Below are positions 51,825 to 62,905 of a stretch of DNA of 64,000 nt, in pieces; the stretch's first letter is position 1; every line of letters starts with the position of its first letter. Under the pieces are notes generated by a model. The model was not told where the DNA came from, searched no databases, and saw nothing but the letters and a program-made list of their open reading frames with translations. Made by a program: the position numbers and the translations under genes. The DNA comes from Zygosaccharomyces rouxii. Its lineage: Eukaryota > Ascomycota > Saccharomycetes > Saccharomycetales > Saccharomycetaceae. The stretch lies in the NCBI RefSeq assembly GCF_000026365.1, contig NC_012996.1, positions 930,001 to 994,000 of the forward strand, read 5' to 3'.

Positions 51825-52577
51825 CTACGTAAGTACACCAAACGATTTAGCTCTCGGGTATTTTTCCGAGAGTTGTGGCCATTGCACAACGAACATGTCG
51901 CTCAGGTAGTAGAGTATTTTACCGGTCAGCGACAGCGTATTGATCCTTGCCAACGACTCTACGTAGACCATGTTGGAAGAATCGCTAGTGGTGAAGTCCA
52001 AAATTTCCCATATCTTGAACCACAATGCTAGAATACAGCATGTACCGGGACCGTTTAGCAGTATCAGATGAGGTTTACTCCTCAAAGATGCGCGAATCGT
52101 TAGCACATGCAATAGTGAGGTGTAAAGCGTTGCAATGACGGTCCCAATGGACTCGAAAATGCTTGCATTAACCTCTCTTGCCTTGCCAAATTCGTAGTAT
52201 TTCACTGCATGAATACTGCCACTTTTTTTATCGATACTACTTTTGGCAAATGATTCAAATTTAAGCTTGGAAGCATTATCGGAGTAACCGACATGAATGG
52301 TACACCCATTGTTCATAAGTGTTGGTGCGTAGTTTTCCAAAATGCGTAACATTTCACCAGTGTGTCCACCAGATCCAAGAAACACGAATATTTGCAGTGG
52401 TCCATTCTTCGTAAAAGAATTGCTGCGTGATGATGCATTATGCAATCTTAACCATGGCAATGATCTAACTAGTCTAAACACGTAAAACGTGTAGACTAGC
52501 AGTCCGATTCCTACAATGGCTGACGCGTCCATGCTTGAATTGAGATGACTTTCGTTTACTCCCATACCGATATCCAT
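51825..52577 (-). CDS. ALG14: UDP-GlcNAc transferase membrane subunit Alg14
   Basis: A 250-residue ER protein (S. cerevisiae Alg14, 237). It recruits the catalytic Alg13 to add the second GlcNAc to dolichol-PP-GlcNAc. An N-terminal membrane anchor (about 19-37) is followed by the Rossmann-type start FVFLGSGGHTGEMLRIL. LLNGPGTCCILALWF (about 174-188) and the C-terminal VQWPQLSEKYPRAKSFGVL match the family. The first ATG (52577) gives a 15-residue extension; an alternative ATG follows at 52532 (MDASAIV), nearer the usual length. Confidence 0.94.
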   Translation of the reverse strand: MDIGMGVNESHLNSSMDASAIVGIGLLVYTFYVFRLVRSLPWLRLHNASSRSNSFTKNGPLQIFVFLGSGGHTGEMLRILENYAPTLMNNGCTIHVGYSDNASKLKFESFAKSSIDKKSGSIHAVKYYEFGKAREVNASIFESIGTVIATLYTSLLHVLTIRASLRSKPHLILLNGPGTCCILALWFKIWEILDFTTSDSSNMVYVESLARINTLSLTGKILYYLSDMFVVQWPQLSEKYPRAKSFGVLT

Positions 52578-52810
52578 TGTCGCAGTATGAATTAGGTGTC
52601 TTTATAAGTTTCGCGCAACATGCTACTACGAAAAGAACAATTATTGTGGGCTTTTAGGTAAAATCTGATCTTCACAAAAAGCTATCGACCAGAATTTCAA
52701 AATTCTTGTTATTTTAGTATAAGAATGCAATGCATTCCAGTCTCTGAATCAATTCTGCAGAAAGTTTAAACTAGATCAAGAAGAATATTAAAAGAGACAC
52801 TGACGGCATC

Positions 52811-53386
52811 ATGATGTTGAGACGCTCGAAACCATCAACTAAAAAAAGACATTCCATGTTTCTTGATATGAAACCACGTCTTTCCAATACTCGAGATGGT
52901 GAAGAAGAAGTTAGCAAGTATATGTACCAGACTAAGAACAAATCTTTGGATAACATAGGTGAGTACGTGCCCGAAGTTACTCCAAGACCGAAAATTCACC
53001 ACAAGTCTCGTTTGAAGAGAAGTAGTGTCATGCTAGATAATGCGCTGGTTAGAGATTATAATTTAGCGGTTAACCATTTCGAGAAAAAGGAATCAAATAG
53101 AAAGTCAGTCGTAATACCATCGCCGGATTCAAACAATTCGTTATCGTCGCAGAATAGTAAAGTTTCATCACTTTTCTCTTCGTCAAGTACACTGTCAATT
53201 CGTGATTATCTTTGTGAAGAAATTGAGACTGAAACTGAAACTGAATCTGCGAGTCCCGTTAAAAACTGTAAAAGACTGTTTAACGTTGGTGGGCAACTGG
53301 ATTGTAATGATTCGTATGATGATGATGATATTTATGATTTACCCTTACAAACTGCATACTGCCGTACAAGTTTAGAATTCGATTAA
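52811..53386 (+). CDS. YBR071W-like protein of unknown function
   Basis: A 191-residue hydrophilic protein near the size of S. cerevisiae Ybr071w (211). The N-terminus is basic (RRSKPSTKKRHSMFLDMKPR). A conserved-looking basic motif HHKSRLKRSSVMLDN is at about 63-77. The middle is Ser-rich and an acidic tail contains DDDDIYDLPLQTA. No membrane segment or enzyme motif is seen. It sits between ALG14 and RDH54, the exact slot of YBR071W; the small heat-shock gene HSP26 that follows it in S. cerevisiae is absent. Confidence 0.75.
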   Translation: MMLRRSKPSTKKRHSMFLDMKPRLSNTRDGEEEVSKYMYQTKNKSLDNIGEYVPEVTPRPKIHHKSRLKRSSVMLDNALVRDYNLAVNHFEKKESNRKSVVIPSPDSNNSLSSQNSKVSSLFSSSSTLSIRDYLCEEIETETETESASPVKNCKRLFNVGGQLDCNDSYDDDDIYDLPLQTAYCRTSLEFD

Positions 53387-53563
53387 ACTGCATTGCATTG
53401 ATCTGATCTTATGAACTTTGGAACACAATTACTGGACGTTTTGGCATTAAGTAGCTAACAAGTTGTATAATACTCTTTGTTTTTAATGAATGACTTAAAT
53501 TTGATGAATATTCAACTAGAACGTCTTCTTCGCGTTACACTTTGAACTACCAAGACGAGTACG

Positions 53564-56269
53564 ATGCAGCTTCCAACGTACGTTAATAGACCTTTTAAAC
53601 CCCCAAGAAGGATTAATTCTGCTGGTTCAGATTCTAATGTCACATTGAAGAGGCAGGTTGAGACTACCCCGAGCAAAGATGTTAAGAGATCTAAGCCGGA
53701 ATCGCAACCTATGGAGGGAGATCGCAAGTACTTCACGATAATGTATCGTAAGCCAACGACAAAGAAACACAAGACCTGGAATGGCGATGGGTTTGCTCAA
53801 TTGAAACAGGGCAATAGACTTGCATTTTACAACGAAACTGGAAAATATTTCGGTAGCACCAGCGTAAATGGATCGCTGGAATCGTACTTTTATAACGTTT
53901 CGAGAGCTGGATCTCTTGAAGTTCAATTGGATTACCAAGTTTCGGATCCCAAGGAATTGAGTAAAATATGCAGCTTGATTGAAACCGGTAACGAATCAAG
54001 CGGTAGACCCACATCCCAATCTTCACTAGCGCCTTCACCAAAGGGTTCACCGCCAAGATTGACCCCCAAAGTCGTAACGCAATTTAGGACATCGCTTAAA
54101 CCATCCAAATTTCAAACCCCAACTACGAATGCCAACTCGACTAAAGATCAAAGGGACAAGAAGTACTTACCTGTATTTGACATCGATAAGATTGAAAACC
54201 CCATTGTGATGAACAAAAGCTTACGTGCCGACGTGGATGTGGTGGTAGATCCGATGCTAAGCAAGCTCTTGAGACCTCATCAACGGGATGGGGTTAAGTT
54301 TATGTACGATTGTGTCATGGGTTTAGCAAGACCTGACGATGGTATTGACACTGCTTCGAAAAGTCTTGTTTTGGAGAATGATTCTGACATTCAAGGATGT
54401 ATTTTAGCCGATGAAATGGGGTTAGGTAAGACTTTGATGACAATAACCCTGATTTGGACATTACTCAAGCAAACTCCTATGGCCTCCAAAGTTTCCTGTT
54501 CTCAAAATGGCGTCCCTTTACAAGGCCTCTGTAAAAAAATTATTATCGTTTGTCCCGTTACATTGATTGCCAATTGGAAAAGGGAGTTTGGTAAATGGCT
54601 TAACCTTTCTAGAATTGGTATATTGACGCTAAGTCCTCAAAACAACGCTGAGAGGGACATTTATGATGTTAAAAGTTTCCTAAGAGTACAAAGAACTTAT
54701 CAAGTCCTAATTATTGGTTATGAGAAATTGTTATCAGTAGCACAGGAACTAGAAAATGGAAAGAATCTTATTGATTTATTGGTATGCGATGAAGGTCATC
54801 GATTGAAGAATGGGTCCTCTAAAGTTCTTAACATTCTGAAAAATCTTGAGATTCCAAGGAAAATAATCCTATCAGGAACACCAATTCAAAATGATCTTAA
54901 CGAATTTTTTACAATTATCGATTTTATAAATCCTGGTGTATTGGGTAGTTACCCATTTTTCAAGAAAAGATTTATGACCCCCATTACGAAGGCCAGAGAT
55001 CCCGCCAATAGATTTAATCTCCATGTCGTGGAAAAGGGACAAGAAAGATCGGAAGAAATGATTTCTATCACTAGGAGGTTCATTCTCAGAAGAACGAATT
55101 CAATTCTCAGCAAATACTTACCACCCAAAATGGATATCATTCTTTTTTGCAAACCAACGAACCATCAGATTTCCGCGTTTAAAGATATTTTACAGGGGGC
55201 AAATATCGATTTGCAACGTCTGAACTTCAATTCCTCCCTTGCATTAATTACACTTTTGAAAAAAATTTGCAATTCACCCACTCTCATACAAACGGATTCC
55301 TACTATAAATCCAGTATGCAAAATAGTAGGATTTCTCAAAAATATCAAAATGAATACAATTCAGGAAAATTAAGAGTTTTGATGAAATTACTCAATCAAA
55401 TCAAAATTGAGACAACTAGCGACAAAGTTGTGGTAATTTCTAATTATACCCAAACTCTTGACATTATTGAAAATTTGATGGCATCGGCGGGTATGAGTTC
55501 GTGCCGCCTTGATGGATCTACCCCAGCAAAGCAAAGGGATGCGATTGTGAATAATTTTAATCATAATCCATCTATATTTGCATTCCTTTTGAGTGCCAAG
55601 TCCGGTGGTGTAGGCCTAAATTTGATCGGTGCTTGTCGTTTAATTCTGTTTGACAACGACTGGAATCCTTCAGTCGATTTACAAGCAATGTCTAGAATCC
55701 ACAGAGATGGACAGAAGAAGCCATGCTACATATACCGCTTGGTAACTACTGGTTGCATTGATGAAAAAATTCTGCAACGGCAGCTCATGAAGAATTGTTT
55801 GAGTCAAAAATTTCTAAGTGACACAAAAAGTACCAAAGGCAGTGCAGATGATGACCTTTTCAATAAAGAAGATTTGAAAGATTTATTCACAGTATTAGTA
55901 GATACACCGAGTAATACTCACGATTTGATCTGCTCCTGCGAGGGTATTGGAGAAGAAGTTACCTTACAAGACCACCAAGATTCACAAAACAATAAGAATT
56001 ATGAAAGTTCACGCGAGCATAAGCTATCGAAATGGAATAGTGCCTTCGAGGCTCAAAAAGTCATGGAGGAGATTGAAGCGAGTGCCAGCAAGAGTAAGGA
56101 ATGCAATATCAAGAAATGTTTGATTGGATATAAACACATCGATCCAAACAAAACTCATGATTTATTGGACGACGTGGCTACAGAGGCTCTGAAGAGTCTT
56201 CAAAATGATATAACTTTTGCATTTGTTCATCCTGGTGAAAGCCACCTAGAAGGAACATCCCATAAATAA
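53564..56269 (+). CDS. RDH54: Swi2/Snf2 DNA translocase Rdh54/Tid1
   Basis: A 901-residue Rad54-family translocase (S. cerevisiae Rdh54, 924) that removes Rad51 and Dmc1 from duplex DNA and promotes recombination, mostly in meiosis and between homologues. The N-terminus PTYVNRPFKPPRRI is a likely recombinase-binding segment. Helicase motifs are I DEMGLGKT (about 282), II DEGH (about 408), III LSGTPIQNDL and, in the second lobe, SAKSGGVGLNLIGA and QAMSRIHRDGQ. It is complete, with no frameshift. Confidence 0.96.
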   Translation: MQLPTYVNRPFKPPRRINSAGSDSNVTLKRQVETTPSKDVKRSKPESQPMEGDRKYFTIMYRKPTTKKHKTWNGDGFAQLKQGNRLAFYNETGKYFGSTSVNGSLESYFYNVSRAGSLEVQLDYQVSDPKELSKICSLIETGNESSGRPTSQSSLAPSPKGSPPRLTPKVVTQFRTSLKPSKFQTPTTNANSTKDQRDKKYLPVFDIDKIENPIVMNKSLRADVDVVVDPMLSKLLRPHQRDGVKFMYDCVMGLARPDDGIDTASKSLVLENDSDIQGCILADEMGLGKTLMTITLIWTLLKQTPMASKVSCSQNGVPLQGLCKKIIIVCPVTLIANWKREFGKWLNLSRIGILTLSPQNNAERDIYDVKSFLRVQRTYQVLIIGYEKLLSVAQELENGKNLIDLLVCDEGHRLKNGSSKVLNILKNLEIPRKIILSGTPIQNDLNEFFTIIDFINPGVLGSYPFFKKRFMTPITKARDPANRFNLHVVEKGQERSEEMISITRRFILRRTNSILSKYLPPKMDIILFCKPTNHQISAFKDILQGANIDLQRLNFNSSLALITLLKKICNSPTLIQTDSYYKSSMQNSRISQKYQNEYNSGKLRVLMKLLNQIKIETTSDKVVVISNYTQTLDIIENLMASAGMSSCRLDGSTPAKQRDAIVNNFNHNPSIFAFLLSAKSGGVGLNLIGACRLILFDNDWNPSVDLQAMSRIHRDGQKKPCYIYRLVTTGCIDEKILQRQLMKNCLSQKFLSDTKSTKGSADDDLFNKEDLKDLFTVLVDTPSNTHDLICSCEGIGEEVTLQDHQDSQNNKNYESSREHKLSKWNSAFEAQKVMEEIEASASKSKECNIKKCLIGYKHIDPNKTHDLLDDVATEALKSLQNDITFAFVHPGESHLEGTSHK

Positions 56270-56324
56270 TAGATATTATTGTTATTATTATTATTATTTT
56301 TTTTTTTTTTTCAGCACCATTAAT
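56270..56324. repeat. Short convergent intergenic region with TTA repeat and T-run
   Basis: Only 55 bases separate the RDH54 and VMS1 stop codons. They hold a TTA trinucleotide tract followed by about 16 Ts, so the two transcripts must share or overlap their 3' ends. Confidence 0.7.
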
Positions 56325-58241
56325 TTATTTTCGAATGTTCATTCGAGCTTCTGCAGCTCTAGCCCGTTGTTCTCTCATTAACCTTCTACGTTGTTCATCT
56401 GTGAGTGAGTTCAAGTTTTGTTCTCTATTGACAGTAGAACTGTCCAACACTCTTCCAGTTCCCCTTTTGGCATCCTTCTCCAATTTCCTCTCTTCTTCCT
56501 CCTCCCTTTGTCTGATCCTAGCTGCATCAAGTTCCTTTTTGATAAGAGCTTCAGCTTCGCTGTTTGCACGTTGCTCTTCTTCTTTATTAATTTTTTCTAC
56601 CTGTTCTCGACTTAGTGGCTCTTTTACATGAGCTTCTTCCCAATTAGCAAAGTTTTCACCCAATATGTGTCTTGCAATTTGGAAAGAATACCTAGTTTGA
56701 GAATTCTTCGATACATCCCAAGGCGTCTTCCCGACTTTGTTCTTCAGACAAGGGTTGGCTTTTAAATTGGTCAGCAAGATTGTAACCATCTGCTTTAAGC
56801 CTTGTTGGGATGCATAGTGTAGCAGTGTAGGGGCGGCAAAATGCTGAAGCTCAGGAGACAAATTGAAATTGACGTCAATCTTGTTATTGCGCAAATATGC
56901 AACGATTAGCGGCGCTCTACCCTTATTTAGAAGTGACAAAAGCTGTTCAGTGTGCTTTTCCTCTGGTGAGATTTCTTTGATAGGCTCCAATTTTTCCTTT
57001 TGAGCTTTTTGGGAAGCCTTTGTACTTCCGCTAGGTGTCTCATTGATTGGTAATGGTTCCGGTTTAGGAGCTATTTTGAGGTGTGTTAATTCGCACCACG
57101 ACCTTTTTAGTTCCGCTACATTAGGACGACCAGTGGTGAAAGGAAATGATTTTAACCTCTGATCAGTACTTCCCTGTGAAATCATTTCAATGAAAAGCCT
57201 TTTATCTTGGGGATTACGAGCTCTCAGGAAGATATTCTTACATTTAGCTAGGTATGGTTTCCATTCTTTCAAAAGATTGTGTATGTCAGATCTAAGAGCG
57301 GCTTCATTATAACGACGCAAGGAAGAACCTGCAGAATTTGCCTTACCTTTAGCATTATCCATTGCTGATTGAGAACCACCTTGTTTTCTTCTGGTGGTGT
57401 ACCTATGGAAGGTCTTATGTTCAATAAAATTGACTGCTTGCTCCTGTAAACTTTGTTCTTGTTTCTTTGGATTGCCTTGCACACTGGTCCTCTGGTGAGA
57501 GACTATGGCACCTGCGAAATGACCGCCACCCATCATAAATAATGCAGAAATTGAAGAAGCCTGATCCTCTGTTTCATTCCATACTTTTAATTGTTCAAAT
57601 GGTTTTTTTATGGTCTCACTATCAAATAATGATTTATAAAGCCCAAACACTTGGGATTCAGACAAAAGTTGAGACTTGAAATACAGCTGAGATGATCTCG
57701 TAGCCAAATGACTTACGGCACTTTCTTCGGCATTTTGTTGTCCATTCAAAGACAGTTGTTCTAACTCTCTAGCTATAGTCTCCTCCAAGATCTCTTCCTT
57801 ATTGTCCTCCAATTCGTCATTATCACTATCTTCTTTCTCGTCCATGGACGATTCAGATTCAGATTCAGGTTCAGATTCAGATGGAGGAGTCTTACTCTGG
57901 ATTTTACCCCCCTGTACAATCTCTTCAAACTCGATTTGGGACACTGGATTCAACCCTTTCAAACTTCTTTTCACATTAAACGTATGGAAACTAGTCTTAA
58001 AGTGCCCTCTTCTTGTGTCTTGATCTTTAAATTCAAGAGAGCACAAACCACATTGTAATGAATTAGAAATCTTCCTCTTCTCCAGTAGCTGATTCACATC
58101 TACAGATGAAGCCTCTCTTTCATTTTCTAACGGTTTTTGTACTTCTCTTAATGTGGCATCAAACACCATCAACTGAAGTGAATTGAGCACAGGCGGTGAA
58201 AGCTCATATATGTACAAATCATTCTTTTTAAAACCACTCAT
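56325..58241 (-). CDS. VMS1: Peptidyl-tRNA endonuclease Vms1 (ANKZF1)
   Basis: A 638-residue ribosome quality-control factor (S. cerevisiae Vms1, 632) that cleaves peptidyl-tRNA on stalled 60S subunits, protecting mitochondria from aberrant chains. A C2H2 zinc finger (CGLC...H, about 61-83) is followed by an acidic linker. The VLRF1 nuclease domain spans about 225-360. The catalytic glutamine in GGSQSAMDN maps to residue 291 (Gln295 in S. cerevisiae). Ankyrin repeats (LLHYASQQGLKQMVTILL) follow at about 470-520. A coiled coil and a C-terminal VIM-like Arg-rich helix for Cdc48 (RRLMREQRARAAEAR) end the protein. Confidence 0.96.
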   Translation of the reverse strand: MSGFKKNDLYIYELSPPVLNSLQLMVFDATLREVQKPLENEREASSVDVNQLLEKRKISNSLQCGLCSLEFKDQDTRRGHFKTSFHTFNVKRSLKGLNPVSQIEFEEIVQGGKIQSKTPPSESEPESESESSMDEKEDSDNDELEDNKEEILEETIARELEQLSLNGQQNAEESAVSHLATRSSQLYFKSQLLSESQVFGLYKSLFDSETIKKPFEQLKVWNETEDQASSISALFMMGGGHFAGAIVSHQRTSVQGNPKKQEQSLQEQAVNFIEHKTFHRYTTRRKQGGSQSAMDNAKGKANSAGSSLRRYNEAALRSDIHNLLKEWKPYLAKCKNIFLRARNPQDKRLFIEMISQGSTDQRLKSFPFTTGRPNVAELKRSWCELTHLKIAPKPEPLPINETPSGSTKASQKAQKEKLEPIKEISPEEKHTEQLLSLLNKGRAPLIVAYLRNNKIDVNFNLSPELQHFAAPTLLHYASQQGLKQMVTILLTNLKANPCLKNKVGKTPWDVSKNSQTRYSFQIARHILGENFANWEEAHVKEPLSREQVEKINKEEEQRANSEAEALIKKELDAARIRQREEEEERKLEKDAKRGTGRVLDSSTVNREQNLNSLTDEQRRRLMREQRARAAEARMNIRK

Positions 58242-58449
58242 TCGAAAGGAACTATCGAGAAGTCTTTATCTTGTCCTGCTGGTCACTTAGTATTACTGGC
58301 ACCGTCAGTGTTCAAGCTTATCTGCAAGATGACTTGCTTTTTTTTCACTTCTTGCTTGTGTATGTATATATGAAAAACGACGTACATCAGAACAGAGGAT
58401 AAACGTATAGACTTCAATGTCTCAATTTATTTCTATAAATTGAATTGGG

Positions 58450-59556
58450 CTATTTCTGAGATCCAACTCTATGGCACTCTTGTAAGAAATGCCTTATCTT
58501 TTCAGGATCCATAAAAGGATGAGTACCGTGACCAAAATTTACAATGTAATGGCTCTTACCACCACCAAATTGTTTAATCATAGTTTCCACTCTCTTGGTG
58601 ATGACTTCATCTGAGCCGTAGATGATACCCGGGTCGAGATTTCCCTGTAGAGTGACACGGCCTTGATTTATCTTGCAAGCGTCAGCTGGATTCCATAACC
58701 AATCCAGGGATACAGCGTTGTAACCAATGCCACATAACTTGTCGAGTGCATACCAAGAACCCTTAGCGAATACCACCATGGGCACATGCTCTTTATGGCC
58801 CAACTCTTGTAACCTTTGGGGCACCTTAGATGAGATCTGCTTCAAATATGGCAGAGAAAATTCATCAAAATCTGCAGGGGAAAGCTCACCACCCCAACTT
58901 TCAAAGACCTGCAAGATCTGAGCACCAGCGATCACCTGCTGTGATAAAAATTCGATAGCTACGTCCGTAGTCTTTTGTAATAATTGATGACAAATATCTG
59001 GGTATTGGTTAATCCATTCTTTGGCAAATTTAAACATTTTAGAGCCACCGCCTTCTGTCATATAAACAAGTAAAGTCCAAGGGCCACCACAGAATCCGAA
59101 TAGTGGTACTTGACCATCTAACTTCTTTCTAGTTAACGTAATCGCACGGAATGCCCAATCCAATTCTTTCAAAACGTCGACCTTGTAATCTAATACTTTT
59201 TGGGCATCTTCCTTTGTCCTTAGTGGTTCAGGAAAATGAGGTCCTTTACCTTCGAGCATCTCGACTTTCATACCCATAGCCTGTGGAATGACTAGAATAT
59301 CGCTAAAAATAATAGCTGCATCCAACAACCCTGCATACCTTTTCACAGGTTGTATGGTAATCTCAGATGCAACTTCAGCATCACGACAGATTTCGAAGAA
59401 GTCTCTGTTGCCCTTTGCCTTGTGATATTCTGGCAAATAACGACCTGCTTGACGCATTATCCAACATGGCGGACGTTCCACTGTTTCCCCTCTAGCGGCT
59501 CTCAGAATCAAATCATTCTTTAAAGGAGCAAACTGCACCCGCTGAATTTCCTGCAT
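58450..59556 (-). CDS. HEM12: Uroporphyrinogen decarboxylase
   Basis: A 368-residue cytosolic heme-pathway enzyme (S. cerevisiae Hem12, 362) that converts uroporphyrinogen III to coproporphyrinogen III. Signature 1 is [16 protein letters not shown] (about 24-39) and signature 2 is [18 protein letters not shown] (about 153-170). Active-site segments [11 protein letters not shown] and GHGTHPFM are intact. It is followed by VMS1 and is divergent from PFF1 across about 281 bases. Confidence 0.98.
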   Translation of the reverse strand: MQEIQRVQFAPLKNDLILRAARGETVERPPCWIMRQAGRYLPEYHKAKGNRDFFEICRDAEVASEITIQPVKRYAGLLDAAIIFSDILVIPQAMGMKVEMLEGKGPHFPEPLRTKEDAQKVLDYKVDVLKELDWAFRAITLTRKKLDGQVPLFGFCGGPWTLLVYMTEGGGSKMFKFAKEWINQYPDICHQLLQKTTDVAIEFLSQQVIAGAQILQVFESWGGELSPADFDEFSLPYLKQISSKVPQRLQELGHKEHVPMVVFAKGSWYALDKLCGIGYNAVSLDWLWNPADACKINQGRVTLQGNLDPGIIYGSDEVITKRVETMIKQFGGGKSHYIVNFGHGTHPFMDPEKIRHFLQECHRVGSQK

Positions 59557-59837
59557 ATGGTTTCAAAAGGTGTCAATGGCTTATATTTTTTTTGTCTTGG
59601 GTTGAATTCCTCGAGGATTTTAAATATTCGTAATAGTGAGCTTTATATTTTGCCAAAGTTGCTCACCTTCGCTTTCGGGAAAAGTGTTGAAATTTGAGCA
59701 CCAAATTAAGGGGAAACTCGTACTAACTAAACTAAGAGCCTGAAACTTCGAACTTTATACGACTGGGCCGTTTTTTTTGGGCAAGAATTGAAGTTACTGG
59801 TCGCCTTAAGATTCTCTTAGCCCTTATTGTGCTCCCA

Positions 59838-62690
59838 ATGTTCGTCGATTTTCTGAGATCTCTTTTCCGACTTAGGAAGACTAATGTCAGTATTCTACTG
59901 CTGTTGACTTATCTTACTGTTGGATTGATATACTTTTATGATCATGAGCATTACAAGCACGTCACACCTGAACAAAGCAGATTTAAAGATGCACCTCAAT
60001 TAGTTGAAGATGCTTGGTTAAATTTACAAAATATTACTTATAGTTATCACCCCTACTTCTCTAGAGACAATAATAGGGTTCACGATTATCTATTGAACAA
60101 AATCGAAGCAATCGCGCAAAGGTCAGTCCATGTGAGCGTCTCTGATGATGCTTCTAACAACAGGTCCGTCCTCTTAAGGAACTCCTTTGTAGACGGCGGT
60201 GCCGTCTATTTTGAATCCTCCAATATTGTAGTTAAAATTGAAGGTAAAAACACTGACCTGCCTGGATTGCTGTTGTCGGCTCATTATGATGGAGTTCCCA
60301 CTAGTCATGGTGCTACCGATGATGGGAAAGGTGTGGTATCACTCTTAGGTATACTTGATCACTATTCCCGGCACCAACCAGAAAGGACCTTAGTATTCAA
60401 TTTTAACAACAATGAAGAATTCGGACTTTTGGGTGCTGTAGCCTTCATGGAGCATCCGTGGTCTAAACTGGTGCACTATGTGATCAATCTAGAAGGTACT
60501 GGTATTGGCGGTAAGGCTGTCCTGTTCCGTACTTCTGACGTCTCTACGGCAAAAATATACCAAAACGCTGTGAAGTCTAATCCATTCGGGAATTCATTGT
60601 TCCAACAGGGCTTTTATGAAGGAGGTGTAGGTAGCGAAACCGATTATAGAATTTACGAGAGTAATGGGCTACGTGGATTCGACATTGCTTTTTACAAACC
60701 AAGAGATCTTTACCATACTACAAAAGATTCTGTTCAGTACACTTCAAGGGAGGCCCTCTGGCACATGTTTCACACAGCATGGCAATTAACAGAGTATATT
60801 GCACGAGAGCCCATAGATAATGATGATGATTTTACTCCCGCTGTGTTTTTCGATGTGGCAGGTCTCTTCTTCTTCTCGACTAGCTCTAAAACATTGTTCA
60901 AATGGTGTTGTGTAATTTTGGTTGTTCTTCCCGTAATAGCCTTTAACTTTGATGTGATTTCATTTAGTCAAAAGCGTTCAAGCTACAATCAAAGGCATCG
61001 TTGGGGGGTATCAATCCGCTTGCCGCTGTCCTTTGCCAGTTCTCTCTTACTTCTAAGGTTCACTGAAAGATTATTATCATCTCACAACACTTTCATCCTG
61101 TCTCGAGGTCATTTGACACCACTTATTGCGTTAGCTACAGAATTCATTTTGAGCAACTACCTGATCCTATCGTTTTTCGAATACCTTTTACCCACGAGAG
61201 ATTTTAAGACAACTGCCCTTAGACAAGTAGCCATTTTAACTTGGATCGTACTCTTCGTTTGTACTATGAAGCTTTACAAATCTGAATACAAATACACGGG
61301 GATCTATGGTATTGTCATCTTATACTCTTTCGTTTCATTAGCAGGGATCATAGGGTTATTCGGAAGGGTTCTGAAAGGAAATATTTCAAGAGAGTCCACA
61401 GACAACAAGGGCGATTCCTCACGTCCCTATGGTTCACATGGAGTAGATGAAGAACAGCAGAGATCAGGAACATCAGCAATAGAGGAATCTGCGGGAAATT
61501 TAGAAGATAGTAATAACGAGGGCCCTCTTGATGTTTCCACTACGAACAACAGCGAACATATCGATGCAGAAGAAAGAGCTCCATTGTTAGGTTCAAATCC
61601 TCCAAGTGTTGCTGATCAGCCTGGAATCACTAATACTTTGAAAATCAAAGCAGTTTCTGTAGTGAATTATGATTGGAGTCTCCAGTTTCTCATTGCAGTG
61701 CCCATCACCACGTTTATTGTCTTTGGGTGCGTGGATTTGGGTTTAGATGCACTAAAACAAACTATCCAAGAAGGTGCGGTGGCTACGGTACATGTGTGGA
61801 ATCTAGTGTTTTTAGGTGGGATTCTTTTAACTTTACCGGTATTACCATTTGCATACAAGTTTAACTACTTAACCGCCATGTCATTTTTAGTTGCATTTGC
61901 AACTACTTTAAGCCTTTGTTTCCTACAGAGTCCCTTCACTGAGGGAGCACCTTTAAAGGTGAGGTTTTCTCAAGAGATTAATATTAATAATGGTACTGAT
62001 GCAATTGTTAATGTGTATGGTAGGAAAGGTGGATTTCTACAACCAATGTTGCAGGACTTGCCAAGTGTCAAGCAGATGAGTAAAGATGTATGGTGTCAGG
62101 ATGAGCTTAACGGTATGGAAAGATGTTTATATGTTGGGTACCAACCTAATCCGCTTGATTCTCAAAGACCAGTTTCGACTGAAGACATTTTTTCCCTTAA
62201 AGTGGTTAGCAATGATAAAAATGATCATGATAGATCTAGATATGCACCCATCAATGCCGAATTGGAAATTAATGTAAGAGAAAATCGTGGTTGTACCCTG
62301 TGGTTCAAAAATCAACATTTGGATCGTCCACCTGTAAGACAATTAACAGTCCGTCATAGTGATAACACTAGTGATTTAATTAAATCGAGCCAAGGATTTA
62401 CACAGTTACAGTTGCACAAATTAGACTTCGACCAACAGAAATACCGTGTAGGCATACAATGGTTACCCAAAATACTTCTCATGGACGGTCAAGAAGATGA
62501 AGACAACGACCAACTGGATATGCAAGTAACTTGCTACTGGGGGGAATATGATTCCGAATCGTTGGTAAATGGTCAACATTTGAGGAAGCTACCTGCCTTT
62601 GATGAACTCTTGCAGTATTCACCACTAAACGTTTCCTACGCTAATAGAGATAGGGGGCTTTTAACTATTACTCAAAGTATTGAACTCTAA
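59838..62690 (+). CDS. PFF1: Vacuolar M28 metalloprotease-like membrane protein Pff1
   Basis: A 950-residue vacuolar membrane protein (S. cerevisiae Pff1, 976). I start at the ATG at 59838 ([14 protein letters not shown]), since the longer frame begins at a GTG. One N-terminal signal-anchor helix is followed by the M28 zinc peptidase domain (about 80-325). Metal ligands are in [19 protein letters not shown], and the catalytic glutamate in [11 protein letters not shown]. Eight or so membrane helices lie in two groups (about 345-520 and 610-700), separated by an acidic Ser/Asn loop. A luminal C-terminal domain follows. Matches YBR074W. Confidence 0.94.
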
Positions 62691-62905
62691 AATAATTAAG
62701 CAATAATAGGTTAAGATTCGTTAGATGTAGATTTAGTAATACATACTATTTGAAAAATAAGAAGTAATCCGTACTAATATCATTATCAATACTATGGTCG
62801 TTATTAAAAATAAGAAAGAAAAAACAAAAAGTATCATATCTTCGTATCCAGCATTGCTTATCAAATTTTAAACCGTTGTAAAAAAACAAACGTGGCATAT
62901 CGTCT

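Noticed and set aside
59711..59717. TACTAAC branch-point string upstream of PFF1
   Set aside because: No GTATGT-like donor upstream and the PFF1 frame is complete without splicing.
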